Source: Paracoccus versutus
GTDB lineage: Bacteria; Pseudomonadota; Alphaproteobacteria; Rhodobacterales; Rhodobacteraceae
Reading direction: 5' to 3'
NCBI RefSeq assembly: GCF_000763885.1
Contig: NZ_JRKO01000009.1
Location: forward strand, 46,063 to 110,062
DNA length: 64,000 bases
The notes under the pieces are model-generated. The model was not told where the DNA came from. It worked only from the letters and a program-made list of their open reading frames with translations, and did not search any database. A program made the position numbers and the translations under genes. Below, piece after piece: positions 51,199 to 59,828 of the stretch. Positions within the stretch are counted from its first letter, which is position 1. Every line of letters starts with the position of its first letter.

Positions 51199-51654
51199 CT
51201 ACCAGTCGATGAAGTCGCGGAAATCGCTCAGCACGATGCGCCAGGTATCCAGCGCGTCGTCGAAATTCTTGCGCCCGATGCCGTCGCCTGCAACCCCGAT
51301 ATCCATCTCGATGAAGGGATCGCCGGTCTCGTCCAGCCAGACCTTGCCGAAACGCTTCTCGCGGTTCCAGCGGTTCGCCATGCTCTCGGGCATCGAATCG
51401 TCCAGGTCGAACCCGGCCGAGAACTGGATCGCGCCGCAGGTCTTTTCGCATTGGTAGAAATAGACCTGGAAGCTGGTGCCGTCGATGCGGCTTTCGATCA
51501 GCGGATCGCCGGCGCTGTCGGTGGTCAGCTTGGCCGGCAGGCCGAAATCCGTCATCAACAGGCGAATCACCTCGGGATCGCCCATGACCTGCGCCTGTGC
51601 CGCGGGCGCCTGGATCAGCGCCGCCAGCACAAGAGGAACCAGGGTTCGCATCAT
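51199..51654 (-). CDS. Secreted YbjN-like protein
   Basis: 151 residues with a Sec signal (cleavage near Ala-Gln-Ala, about 21). The mature part VMGDPEVIRLLMTDFGLPAKL, YFYQCEKTCGAIQFSAGF and the late IGVAGDGIGRKNFDDALDTW matches the YbjN/T3SS chaperone-like fold (PF10722), here exported. A Cys pair (CEKTC) would form a disulfide. It is nine bases upstream of ridA and may start this operon. Function unknown. Confidence 0.7.
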   Translation of the reverse strand: MMRTLVPLVLAALIQAPAAQAQVMGDPEVIRLLMTDFGLPAKLTTDSAGDPLIESRIDGTSFQVYFYQCEKTCGAIQFSAGFDLDDSMPESMANRWNREKRFGKVWLDETGDPFIEMDIGVAGDGIGRKNFDDALDTWRIVLSDFRDFIDW

Positions 51655-51697
51655 CTTCTCCGTTGCGGAAATCGCGCGCTGATTACCGCTTTGCGCG

Positions 51698-54600
51698 TCA
51701 GGCCACCAGAGCCTCCGCGCGCTTCAGATCCACGCTGACCAGCTGGCTCACGCCCTGTTCCACCATCGTCACGCCGAACAGCCGGTCCATGCGCGACATG
51801 GTGACGGCATGGTGCGTGATCACAAGAAAGCGGGTCTCGGTCCGCCGCGTCATCTCGTCCATCAGGTCGCAGAACCGGGTGACGTTGGCGTCGTCCAGCG
51901 GCGCGTCCACCTCGTCCAGCACGCAGATCGGCGCGGGGTTGGCCAGGAAGACCGCAAAGATCAGCGCCAGCGCCGTCAGCGTCTGCTCGCCCCCCGAAAG
52001 AAGGCTGAGCGTCGAGAGCTTTTTCCCCGGAGGCTGGCACATGATCTCCAGCCCCGCCTCCAGCGGGTCGTCGGATTCGACCAGCACCAGCCGCGCCTCG
52101 CCGCCGCCGAAGAGATGCGTGAACAGCGTGGTGAAATTGGCGTTCACCGTGTCGAAGGCGGCCAGCAGCCGCTCGCGCCCCTCGCGGTTCAGGCTGCCGA
52201 TGCCCTGGCGCAGCTTGCGGATCGCCTCGGTCAGGTCCTCTTTCTCGGTCGCCAGCCGGTCGCGCTCGGTCTCCAGCTCGCGCTTGTCCTCGTCGGCGCG
52301 CAGGTTCACAGCGCCCAGCGCGTCGCGGCTCTGGCGCAGGCGGGCGATCTGGTCCTCCAGCGCCTCGGGGGCGATTTCCTCGACCTCGCCCAGGGATTCC
52401 AGCAGCGCCTCGGGCGTGGCTTCCAGTTCCTCGTGGATGCGCAGGCGGGCGGCGGTTTCGGCCTGGATCGCCGCCTCGGCGCGGGCCTCGCGGGCGGCGC
52501 GGGACTCGCGCGCGTCGGATGCGGCGCGCTCGGCCTCGCGCTCGGCCTCGGCGGCGAGGCGCAGCGCCTGGTCGGCGGCGGAGAGCGCGGCACGGGCGCG
52601 GGCCAGGCGGGCGGCGGCCTGCGCCTCGGCCTCGGTCAGCACGCCGCGGCGCTCGGCCAGGATCTCGGGCTGGGCCTCGGCTTCCTCCAGATCCTCTGCC
52701 GCCTGCTCGCGGCGGGCGGCCAGTTCGGCGGCGCGGGTGCCGGCCTGGTCCAGCCGCAGCCGCCAGCCGGATTCCTCCTTGGCGATCTCTTGCAGGCGCT
52801 TCACCCGCGCATTGGCCTCGCGCCGCAGCTCGTCCAGCCCGCTGCGCCGGGTCATGGTGGCGATGCGCGCCGCCTCGACCCCGGTGCGGGCATGTTCCAG
52901 CGCCGCGGCCGCCGCACCGCGGTCGGGCAGCTCGGCCAGCGCCCGCTCGGCCTCGGCCAGCCGGGCGCGGGCGTCCAGCGCATCCTCGCGATGCCGGGCT
53001 AGTTCGGCGCGGGCGGATTCGGCGCGGCTTTGCGTCATGGCCAGTCCGGATTCGGCACGGGTCACGGCGCGCACGGCGTCCGAGAGCCCGCGCTCGGCCT
53101 CGCGCCTTGCGTCGCGGGCGCGCTTCTCGGCCTCGGTCGCGGCCAGGTGGCGGTCGCGCAGCGCCTGATGCGCGGCCTGCGCATCCTCGGCGCGGGCCTG
53201 CGCCGCCCCGGCCTGTTCAGCCAGCTCGGCCAGCTGGTTGACCTTTTGCAGATGCAGCGCGGCCGAGGACGCCGCCTCGCCCGCCATCACCCGCATGCCG
53301 TCCCAGCGGAACAGGTCGCCCGCCCGCGTGACCAACCGCTGGCCGGGGGCAAGCCGGGCCTGCATCGCCGCGCCCATGGCCGCATCCGCGACCAGCCCGA
53401 CCTGCGACAGCCGCCGCGCCAGCGTCTCCGGCCCCTCGACATGCGGCGCCAAGGGCTCGGCGCCCTCGGGCAGTGCCTGCGCTGCGTCATAGCCCGGCAG
53501 CAGGTGCCAGCCCGAGCCATCATCGGCCAGCCCGACGCCCAGGTCGTCGCCCAGCGCCGCGCCAAAGGCGGTCTCATGACCGCGCGCGACCCGCACCAGG
53601 TCCAGGATCGAATCGCCGCCCTGCCCGCGTTCCACCAGCCGCTTCAGCGCCGCCATCTCGGCATTCAGCGCCGAGACCTCGCCCTCGGCCTCGGCCCGTG
53701 CCGCACGGGCGGCGGATTCCTCGGCCTCCAGCGCGCCGCGGGCTTCCTCGGCCTCGGCCAGCGCTTCTTCGGCGGATTCGACGCGCTCGCGGGCCTCTTC
53801 CTGCGCCTCCTCGGCGGCTTCGCGGGCCGCATCGGCCTCGGCGCCGGCATCGGCGGCGCGGGCGGCGGCGGCCTCGGCCTCGGCGGCGGCGCGGGTAGCG
53901 CGTTCCTGCATCTGGCGCAGGTCGTGGACCAGCCGCTCGGCCGATTGGTGGCGGGCGGCAAGGCGGGCGGATTCGTCGGTCAGCTCGGCCAGCTTGGCCT
54001 CGACCTCGCGCAGGGCCTCGGCGGCCTCTTCGGCGGCGGTGCCGGCGGCGTCCAGCCGCTGGTCATGGCCCTGCCCGGCCTTTTCCAGTTCGCGCCTTTC
54101 CCATTCCAGCCGCTCGATCACCTCGCCGGCGTCGCGGTTCAGCGCCGATTCCCGCTCGATGTCGCGATCGAGTTGGGCGATGCGCGCCAGAAGCGTCTGG
54201 ATCGCCTGGCCGGCGCGGGCCTCGGCCTCGTCCAGCGCCTCGCGCTCGACGGTGGCGCGGGACAGGATGGCGGCGGCGACCTGTTCCTCCTCGCGCAGCG
54301 GCGGCAGCTTCGCCTCGGCCTCCTCGCGGGCGGCGATGGCGCGGCGGGCCTGGGCTTCGGCATCAGTGGCGGCGCGGATCGCAGCGCGCAGCGCCTCGGC
54401 GGTCGCGGCCTTGGCCTGGTCGGCCTCGGCCCAGCGGCGATACAACAGCACCCCTTCGGCCCGGCGCAGCGCGGCGCCGATCTCGCGATAGCGCGCGGCG
54501 GCGCGGGCCTGCCGCGCCAGGCTGGCCGCCTGCGTGGACAGCTGGTCCAGCGTGTCGTCGACCCGCGTCAGGTTCGCCTCGGCCGCGTTCAGCCGCAACT

Positions 54601-55189
54601 CGGCCTCGTGCCGGCGCTGGTAGAGGCCGGAGATTCCCGCCGCCTCCTCCAGCACGCGCCGGCGCGCCTTGGGCTTGGCGTTGATCAGCTCGGAAATCTG
54701 TCCCTGCCGCACCAGCGCCGGCGAATGCGCCCCGGTCGAGGCATCCGCGAACAGCATCTGCACGTCGCGCGCCCGCACCTCCTTGCCGTTGATGCGATAG
54801 GCGGAACCGGCGTCGCGGGTGATGCGGCGGGTGATGTCCAGCGAATCCGCGTCGTTCAGCCCGGCGGGGGCAAGGCGGTCCTTGTTGTCGATGGTCAGCG
54901 TGACCTCGGCATGGGCGCGGGCGGAACGCCGCGCGGTGCCGGCAAAGATCACGTCCTCCATCCCGTCTCCGCGCATGGCGGTGGGCCGGTTTTCGCCCAT
55001 GACCCAGCGCAGCGCCTCGAGCAGGTTCGACTTGCCGCAGCCGTTCGGGCCAACCACGCCGGTCAGGCCCTCGTGGATGACCAGGTCGGTCGGGTCCACG
55101 AAGCTCTTGAAACCATTGAGGCGCAGGCGGTCGAAACGCAATGCGAAGGGTCCACGAAGATCGTTCAAATCCCCCGGATTCTTCGCCAT
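51698..55189 (-). CDS. smc: Chromosome segregation protein SMC
   Basis: 1163-residue condensin ATPase. The N-terminal head has LRLNGFKSFVDPTDL and Walker A GPNGCGKSN (K53). Two very Ala/Glu/Arg-rich coiled coils (about 160-490 and 660-990) flank a hinge (about 500-655, with GGDSILDLVRV and DGSGWHLLPGYDAAQ). The C-terminal head has the signature LSGGEQTLTALALIF and Walker B ICVLDEVDAPLDDANV. Start is uncertain: ATG 55189 is used; a TTG just before RFDRLRLNGF would be closer to other alphaproteobacterial SMCs. scpA/scpB are elsewhere. Confidence 0.95.
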   Translation of the reverse strand: MAKNPGDLNDLRGPFALRFDRLRLNGFKSFVDPTDLVIHEGLTGVVGPNGCGKSNLLEALRWVMGENRPTAMRGDGMEDVIFAGTARRSARAHAEVTLTIDNKDRLAPAGLNDADSLDITRRITRDAGSAYRINGKEVRARDVQMLFADASTGAHSPALVRQGQISELINAKPKARRRVLEEAAGISGLYQRRHEAELRLNAAEANLTRVDDTLDQLSTQAASLARQARAAARYREIGAALRRAEGVLLYRRWAEADQAKAATAEALRAAIRAATDAEAQARRAIAAREEAEAKLPPLREEEQVAAAILSRATVEREALDEAEARAGQAIQTLLARIAQLDRDIERESALNRDAGEVIERLEWERRELEKAGQGHDQRLDAAGTAAEEAAEALREVEAKLAELTDESARLAARHQSAERLVHDLRQMQERATRAAAEAEAAAARAADAGAEADAAREAAEEAQEEARERVESAEEALAEAEEARGALEAEESAARAARAEAEGEVSALNAEMAALKRLVERGQGGDSILDLVRVARGHETAFGAALGDDLGVGLADDGSGWHLLPGYDAAQALPEGAEPLAPHVEGPETLARRLSQVGLVADAAMGAAMQARLAPGQRLVTRAGDLFRWDGMRVMAGEAASSAALHLQKVNQLAELAEQAGAAQARAEDAQAAHQALRDRHLAATEAEKRARDARREAERGLSDAVRAVTRAESGLAMTQSRAESARAELARHREDALDARARLAEAERALAELPDRGAAAAALEHARTGVEAARIATMTRRSGLDELRREANARVKRLQEIAKEESGWRLRLDQAGTRAAELAARREQAAEDLEEAEAQPEILAERRGVLTEAEAQAAARLARARAALSAADQALRLAAEAEREAERAASDARESRAAREARAEAAIQAETAARLRIHEELEATPEALLESLGEVEEIAPEALEDQIARLRQSRDALGAVNLRADEDKRELETERDRLATEKEDLTEAIRKLRQGIGSLNREGRERLLAAFDTVNANFTTLFTHLFGGGEARLVLVESDDPLEAGLEIMCQPPGKKLSTLSLLSGGEQTLTALALIFAVFLANPAPICVLDEVDAPLDDANVTRFCDLMDEMTRRTETRFLVITHHAVTMSRMDRLFGVTMVEQGVSQLVSVDLKRAEALVA

Positions 55190-55239
55190 CGGGCCGCTCA
55201 AGTCAACACAAACCCCCAGATATGGCGGGCGCTCGGCGG

Positions 55240-55248
55240 TTATCCACA
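55240..55248. promoter_or_regulatory. DnaA box between smc and the CidA-like gene
   Basis: TTATCCACA matches the consensus TTATNCACA exactly. A second, weaker copy with two mismatches (TTCACCACA) lies at 55260-55268. The box is 51 bases upstream of the smc ATG and 47 bases before the CidA-like ATG. Confidence 0.6.
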
Positions 55249-55294
55249 AGATTTAAGGGTTCACCACAAGAAATCCGCTGCTAATCTGGCCGGC

Positions 55295-55648
55295 ATGATT
55301 CCCGCGCTTGCCATCATCCTGGTCTTCCAGCTCATCGGCGAGGTTGCCACGCGCAGCCTTGGCCTTTTGTTGCCCGGCCCGGTGCTGGGCCTGCTGCTGC
55401 TGGTGCTGTCCTGCACGCTGCGCCCGGCGCTGGCCGAGATGCTGCGCCCGGTCGTCACCGGCATCCTGGGCCATCTGTCGCTGTTCTTCGTGCCGGCGGG
55501 GGTGGGCGTGGTGGCGCATCTGGGGCAGTTTCGCAGCGACGGGCTGGCGGTGGCGCTGGCACTGACCGTCTCGACCGCGCTCGCCATTGCGGCGGGGGCG
55601 CTGGTGTTTCGCGCCGTGGTGCGCTGGACGGGCGGGTCCGAGGAATGA
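55295..55648 (+). CDS. CidA/LrgA-family membrane protein
   Basis: 117 residues with four membrane helices; contains the family segments LIGEVATRSLGLLLPGPVLGLLLL and LSLFFVPAGVGVVAHLG. CidA/LrgA proteins are holin-like and, with CidB/LrgB, control murein hydrolase export or act as a glycolate/pyruvate carrier in bacteria. It is coupled to the LrgB gene (ATGA) and diverges from smc. Confidence 0.9.
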   Translation: MIPALAIILVFQLIGEVATRSLGLLLPGPVLGLLLLVLSCTLRPALAEMLRPVVTGILGHLSLFFVPAGVGVVAHLGQFRSDGLAVALALTVSTALAIAAGALVFRAVVRWTGGSEE

Positions 55649-56361
55649 CCGACGCGGCGCTGATCTGGAGCTATTTGACCCAAGGGCCGCTTCTGTGGCT
55701 GACGGCGACGCTGATCGCCTATTGGCTGGGCGACACCTTCTTTCGCGCCATGGGCCGGCAAAGCTGGGCCAATCCGGTGCTGTGCGCGGTGATCCTGCTG
55801 GCTTGCGTGCTGGGGCTGACCGGCACCAGCTACCAGACCTATTTCGAGGGCGCGCAATTCGTGCATTTCATGCTGGGCCCGGCCACGGTGGCGCTGGGAA
55901 TGCCGCTTTACGACAACCTGCGCCGGGTCAGGAAGGCGGCGCTGCCGCTGGTCGCGGCGCTGCTGGCGGGCTCGGTGACGGCGGTGGTCTCGGCGCTGGC
56001 CATCGGCAAGGCTTTCGGGCTGTCCGAGGTGATGCTGGCCAGCCTGGCGCCGAAATCGACCACCGCCCCCGTCGCCATCGGCATCGCCGAGGGCCTGGGC
56101 GGCGAGCCCACGATCACCGCCGTCCTGGTGCTGGTCACGGGCATCTTCGGCGCGATCATTGCCACGCCGCTGCTGAACGCGCTGGGGATTCGCGACTGGC
56201 GGGCGCGCGGCTTTTCGCTGGGCGTGGCCGCGCATGGCATCGGCACGGCGCGCGCCTTCCAGGTGAACGAGACCGCCGGCGCCTTTGCCGGCATCGGCAT
56301 GGGGTTGAACGCGGTGCTGACCTCGATCATCGCGCCGCTGGCGCTGCGGCTGTTCGGGTAA
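55645..56361 (+). CDS. LrgB/CidB-family membrane protein
   Basis: 238-residue inner-membrane protein with about six or seven helices. Family signatures are the MLGPATVALGMPLYDNLRRVRK region and the very conserved LASLAPKSTTAPVAIGIAEGLGG, then AHGIGTARAFQVNETAGAFAGIGMGLN near the end (in parts). It forms the partner of the upstream CidA-like protein. PlgG-type plant homologs carry glycolate, so a small organic-acid exporter is an alternative to the holin model. Confidence 0.92.
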   Translation: MTDAALIWSYLTQGPLLWLTATLIAYWLGDTFFRAMGRQSWANPVLCAVILLACVLGLTGTSYQTYFEGAQFVHFMLGPATVALGMPLYDNLRRVRKAALPLVAALLAGSVTAVVSALAIGKAFGLSEVMLASLAPKSTTAPVAIGIAEGLGGEPTITAVLVLVTGIFGAIIATPLLNALGIRDWRARGFSLGVAAHGIGTARAFQVNETAGAFAGIGMGLNAVLTSIIAPLALRLFG

Positions 56362-56424
56362 GAGGGCAAGGAGCTTGAGCCCTTAGCTCCGACCTAAATT
56401 CGGACCAGCGACTCGCAGAGGAAA

Positions 56425-56850
56425 TCAATCCTCTGCCGGAAGCAGTTCCGGGTTCCAGACAATTTCCCACAAGTGCCCGTTTGGGTCGCGGAAATAGCCC
56501 GCATAGCCGCCGTAGAACGTGTCCTGCGCGGGTTTGACGATCTCTGCACCTGCCTGTTCCGCAGCGGCCATGATCTGATCAACCTCCTCCCGTCGCCTTA
56601 CGTTATGGCCGATGGTGAAGGCGGTCGGACTGACGGGCCGCTTCGGCAAGCCGGTATCATGGGAAATGTCGGCCTGGGCCCAGAGCGCCAGTTTCAGCCC
56701 GCCAGAGAGATCGAAGAACGCCACCGCGCCATGCTCGAACTCCTGGCCGACGATGCCTTTCGTGGGTAGCCCAAGGCCGTCGCGGTAGAAGGAAAGCGAT
56801 TGTTCCAGATCGGCAACGCCGAGAGTCAGAACGGAAATCCTGGGTTTCAT
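56425..56850 (-). CDS. VOC-family (glyoxalase/bleomycin-resistance-like) protein
   Basis: 141-residue vicinal-oxygen-chelate fold protein made of two beta-alpha-beta halves: ISVLTLGVADLEQSLSFYRDGLG and the later YAGYFRDPNGHLWEIVWNP, with a metal-type Glu near the end. Ligand or substrate is unknown. Its codon use is less GC-biased than its neighbours (codons such as ATT, TCT and TTT), which suggests acquisition. A perfect 8-bp hairpin spans its stop codon. No operon partner. Confidence 0.8.
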   Translation of the reverse strand: MKPRISVLTLGVADLEQSLSFYRDGLGLPTKGIVGQEFEHGAVAFFDLSGGLKLALWAQADISHDTGLPKRPVSPTAFTIGHNVRRREEVDQIMAAAEQAGAEIVKPAQDTFYGGYAGYFRDPNGHLWEIVWNPELLPAED

Positions 56851-57057
56851 GCCATGCCCTTTCTATCGGCACCTGCACCGCGCAGGCGTCTTGATAGTCT
56901 TGGGCCGTTGCCAGCAACGGAAGGACCCGCAGGGCGGGGGCCGGGCCAACCTTCCCGAGCCTAACCTGTTTCAGACGAGCAGATGCTAGGCCGAGGGTTC
57001 TGGCCGGTCAAGGTCGGGCATGTCCCGCCAAGCTGACCTTCCCTCGCCGATTCAACG

Positions 57058-57082
57058 AAAAAGGCCGCCCCGCGGGACGGCC
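57058..57082 (-). terminator. Intrinsic terminator of the DUF6280-like gene
   Basis: An 8-bp stem (57063-57070 with 57075-57082, one G-U pair, loop CGCG) is followed on the minus strand by five T residues, 23 bases beyond the stop. Confidence 0.75.
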
Positions 57083-57104
57083 CATCAGCGCGCGACGGGG
57101 GCGA

Positions 57105-57425
57105 TTACGCCGCGTCGGCTTCCTCGGCGGCGTGGCGGCGTTCGCTTTCCTCGCGCGACAGCGCGACCGAGGTGCGCACGCCCTTGGCCACGAATTCCAT
57201 CAGCCCCTTCACGACACGCTCGTTCGGGTCGATGCCGGCGCAGGACAACACCTCGCGCCCATCGCGCGAGCGTGCCCAACGTGCAATCTGATCGGGCCCG
57301 TTGCCGTATTTTTTGTCATCGGCGATCGCATCGTCCAGCGCAGCCAGCACAACGGCGGCAAAAAGCTTGCGGGCCCGCTGTCCCTGTTCGAAATTGAAAG
57401 CCGAGCCATCCACGAAATCGCGCAT
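57105..57425 (-). CDS. Conserved small protein, DUF6280-like
   Basis: 106 residues with no signal peptide or membrane helix: MRDFVDGSAFNFEQGQRARK, then KLFAAVVLAALDDAIADDKK, GPDQIARWARSRDGREVLSC and VKGLMEFVAKGVRTSVALSR. I recognise it as a family confined mostly to Rhodobacterales (DUF6280); function unknown. The rich charge and single domain suggest a soluble, possibly nucleic-acid- or ribosome-related protein. Three ATG codons in a row (57431, 57428, 57425) leave the exact start open. It diverges from efp and ends in an intrinsic terminator. Confidence 0.8.
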   Translation of the reverse strand: MRDFVDGSAFNFEQGQRARKLFAAVVLAALDDAIADDKKYGNGPDQIARWARSRDGREVLSCAGIDPNERVVKGLMEFVAKGVRTSVALSREESERRHAAEEADAA

Positions 57426-57431
57426 CATCAT

Positions 57432-57771
57432 TATCCTGTTTTTCTTGCGGAGCCCCCGCACCTCGACCCTTGCCAAGGCTGCTGCATCATCTTGCCTCTA
57501 GGCGGCGCTGGCCGGCTTAGCCGATCCGTGCCGTGATTCGGTATGCCTCCAGCCGCATGACCGCCATGCACAGGGCGCAAGCCCCGGCAGATACGCAGAA
57601 TAGCCGCCAAAAGCAACGATCTTGCGACATGCAGAAATGCGATGGCACCCTTGACAACGCATGAAACGCGTTTCGGTTGCCTTGAGGCACGGCAATGGAT
57701 ATAGGTGCCCGCAATCGCGGTTCAACCCCCGAGCCCTGGGCGATTTTCCAATTCTTTCAAGGTGATCCTGA
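57432..57771. other. Divergent promoter region between the DUF6280-like gene and efp
   Basis: A 340-base gap. It holds a candidate efp promoter, a 12-bp palindrome GAAACGCGTTTC (57663-57674) just before its -35, and a TTGACA further upstream. No protein frame with coding bias was seen. Confidence 0.55.
57677..57705 (+). promoter_or_regulatory. Candidate efp promoter
   Basis: TTGCCT and TATAGG are spaced by 17 bases, predicting a leader of about 60 bases before the efp ATG. The palindrome GAAACGCGTTTC ends three bases before the -35. Confidence 0.4.
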
Positions 57772-58335
57772 ATGGCCAAGATCAATGGCAATGAAATCAA
57801 GCCCGGTGTCGTGCTGGACCATGACGGCGGGCTGTGGGCGGCGGTCAAGGTGAACCACGTCAAGCCCGGCAAAGGCGGCGCCTTTGCCCAGGTCGAGCTG
57901 AAGAACCTGCGCGACGGGCGCAAGCTGAACGAACGCTTCCGTTCCGAGGACAAGGTCGAGCAGGTGCAGCTGGAGACCAAGGACCAGCAGTTCCTGTACG
58001 AATCCGACGGCAAGCTGGTGTTCATGGACAGCGAAACCTTCGAGCAGACCGAGCTTGACGCCGATCTGCTGGGCGAGCGGCGGCCCTTCCTGCAGGACGG
58101 CATGGTCGCGGCGGTGGAATATTACGGCGACGAGGCGCTGTCGGTGCGCATCCCGCAGAAGGTGGTCTGCCGCGTGGCCGAGACCGAGCCGGTGCTGAAC
58201 GGCCAGACCGCCGCGAAAAGCTTCAAGCCGGCGATCCTGGACAACGGGGTGCGCGTCATGATCCCGCCCTTCGTCGGGGTGGACGAGGCCATCGTCGTCA
58301 ATACCGAGCTTTTCGAGTATTCCGAACGCGCCTGA
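57772..58335 (+). CDS. efp: Translation elongation factor P
   Basis: 187-residue factor that relieves ribosome stalling at proline runs. The KOW-like N-domain carries [10 protein letters not shown] with Lys34 at the loop tip, the site beta-lysylated by EpmA in bacteria with this variant. Two OB-like domains follow; the end [13 protein letters not shown] is family-like. ATG 57772 has CAAGGTGAT before it. epmA and epmB are not adjacent. Confidence 0.96.
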   Translation: MAKINGNEIKPGVVLDHDGGLWAAVKVNHVKPGKGGAFAQVELKNLRDGRKLNERFRSEDKVEQVQLETKDQQFLYESDGKLVFMDSETFEQTELDADLLGERRPFLQDGMVAAVEYYGDEALSVRIPQKVVCRVAETEPVLNGQTAAKSFKPAILDNGVRVMIPPFVGVDEAIVVNTELFEYSERA

Positions 58336-58441
58336 GCCGGCCGTCGGCCCGTTCCCGCCGCGCGTCACGACGAATATGGCCAAGCGCGCCGCACGGTCAT
58401 AGGATCGGCGAAAGGGCAATGTCGAACGGCGGTGGGTCGCG

Positions 58442-59191
58442 ATGGCGAAAGGGATCGGAAAGACGGGAAAAGGCCGGGCCGGCAAGGGCAAAGCCCTTCC
58501 GCTGCGCCAGGTTCCCGACGCTTCCGACGGGCTGGACGAGGTCCGCGCCGCCATGGGCGAGGCGATCGAGCGGCTTTCCCGGCTCGAGGATGTCATGTGC
58601 GAGATGATCCAGGCCGGGCTTGCCCCCACCGTGGGCGGCGGCGAGGGGCTGATCGCCACCGGCCCGCCCAGGGAAATCGCCGAGGCCGAGGTCTCGGCCG
58701 CCCTTGCCGCGATCCTGGCCACCACGCCCAGGAGCGCCGAATCGCATACGACAGCCGGCCCGCAGGACGCGGCCGGCACCGCCGGAAGCGCGCCCGTTCC
58801 CGGCTATATCTCGCGCCGCATGCTGGTGGAGCTGGCGGTCGGCCTGGGCGAAACCCCGCTGCATGCCCGACCCTGCGCCCGGCGGGGGCTGCACCTGGTC
58901 GGCGGCGCGCGCCAGGGCACGCCCGTGCCGCTTTACCTGCGGCTTGACCGGCACCTGCGCCTGCCGCTCGACTGCGGCTCGAATTCGCTGGAGATCGAGC
59001 GCCGGCTGGGCGGGCGCTGGCACCGCACCGGGCTGCGCGCCATCAAGGACGGCATGGGCGGGATCGAGATCGACATCGCCATGCTGGAACGGCTGGCCGG
59101 GCCGTTCTCGCCGGAATTGCGCCGCGCCCTGACGCTGGATTCCCGGCCGCCGCCGAACCGCCACGGACCGCCCCGCCCGCAGCCGGGGTGA
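58442..59191 (+). CDS. Unknown protein with a Lys/Gly-rich N-terminus
   Basis: 249 residues; I recognise no family. The first 18 residues are a basic Gly/Lys tract (GIGKTGKGRAGKGK). A helical stretch (about 28-60) is followed by an Ala/Thr-rich linker and a C-terminal domain from GYISRRMLVELAVGLGE, including RRLGGRWHRTGLRAIKDGMG and IEIDIAMLERLAGPF. There is no signal or membrane helix. Coding bias is strong through the whole frame, so I believe it is a real gene. It is 106 bases after efp and 93 bases before a small GNAT gene on the same strand. Confidence 0.65.
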   Translation: MAKGIGKTGKGRAGKGKALPLRQVPDASDGLDEVRAAMGEAIERLSRLEDVMCEMIQAGLAPTVGGGEGLIATGPPREIAEAEVSAALAAILATTPRSAESHTTAGPQDAAGTAGSAPVPGYISRRMLVELAVGLGETPLHARPCARRGLHLVGGARQGTPVPLYLRLDRHLRLPLDCGSNSLEIERRLGGRWHRTGLRAIKDGMGGIEIDIAMLERLAGPFSPELRRALTLDSRPPPNRHGPPRPQPG

Positions 59192-59284
59192 CGGCCAGGC
59201 CCCTTGGCCGCAACGTCGCAAGCGCCGGGGATGGACCGGATCGGACCCGCCATGCGTTATGGCGGCAACGAGACGGAGGAAACC

Positions 59285-59590
59285 ATGGTGCAACTGACCA
59301 TCCATGTCACCCATGAGGATTACGGCAGTTCCGGCCGCTATGCCGTCGCCATGCCCGGAATCGAGGGCGAGGCGGAGCTGACCTGGCATGCCGGGGGGCC
59401 CGGCATCATCGTCGCCGACCATACCTATGCGCCCGACGCCATGCGCGGCTCGGGCGCCGCCGCCGCCATGGTGCGGCGGCTGGTTGCGGATGCACGCGCC
59501 CGCGGCGTGCTGATCGTGCCGGCCTGCAGCTATGTGCGCGCCCAGTTCGAGCGCAATCCCGATTGGTCCGACCTCTGCGCCGATGCCTGA
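59285..59590 (+). CDS. Small GNAT-family N-acetyltransferase
   Basis: 101-residue compact GNAT protein of the YjdJ/Gtt-type (PF14542). It has the strand ELTWHAGGPGIIVADHTYAPDAMRG (in parts) and the acetyl-CoA loop RGSGAAAAMVRRLVADARARG, followed by VLIVPACSYVRAQFERNP, with Cys and Tyr as in that family. The ATG has ACGGAGG upstream. It ends 238 bases before the sugar-transporter operon. Substrate unknown. Confidence 0.85.
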   Translation: MVQLTIHVTHEDYGSSGRYAVAMPGIEGEAELTWHAGGPGIIVADHTYAPDAMRGSGAAAAMVRRLVADARARGVLIVPACSYVRAQFERNPDWSDLCADA

Positions 59591-59609
59591 AGCCGCCCCG
59601 GCCGGCATC

Positions 59610-59631
59610 TGCATATCAATTTCGGTATGCA
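59610..59631. promoter_or_regulatory. Candidate operator upstream of the sugar ABC operon
   Basis: TGCATA and TATGCA flank ten bases, a 6-10-6 inverted repeat; a third TGCAT lies at 59643. The group is just upstream of the candidate promoter at 59650-59678. It fits a LysR- or LacI-type sugar regulator site. Confidence 0.45.
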
Positions 59632-59649
59632 AACACACTTTCTGCATGA

Positions 59650-59678
59650 TTGACGGACATATCGGCCGGGTCTAGCCT
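59650..59678 (+). promoter_or_regulatory. Candidate promoter of the sugar ABC operon
   Basis: TTGACG and TAGCCT are spaced by 17 bases, about 150 bases before the binding-protein ATG. The -10 is weak, which would suit an activated promoter. Confidence 0.4.
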
Positions 59679-59828
59679 CGCGGTGGGATGGGTGGTCCGC
59701 GACCGCCGCCGCCGCGCGGAATCGTCGCAGGAGCCGGTTTTCCGCGTCCCGCGCAACAAGGGGGAAGCACCGGCTGGCCATGGCCGTGGAGGCGGCCGCC
59801 AGCGGGGCAATATCGACAGGGAGGATTT

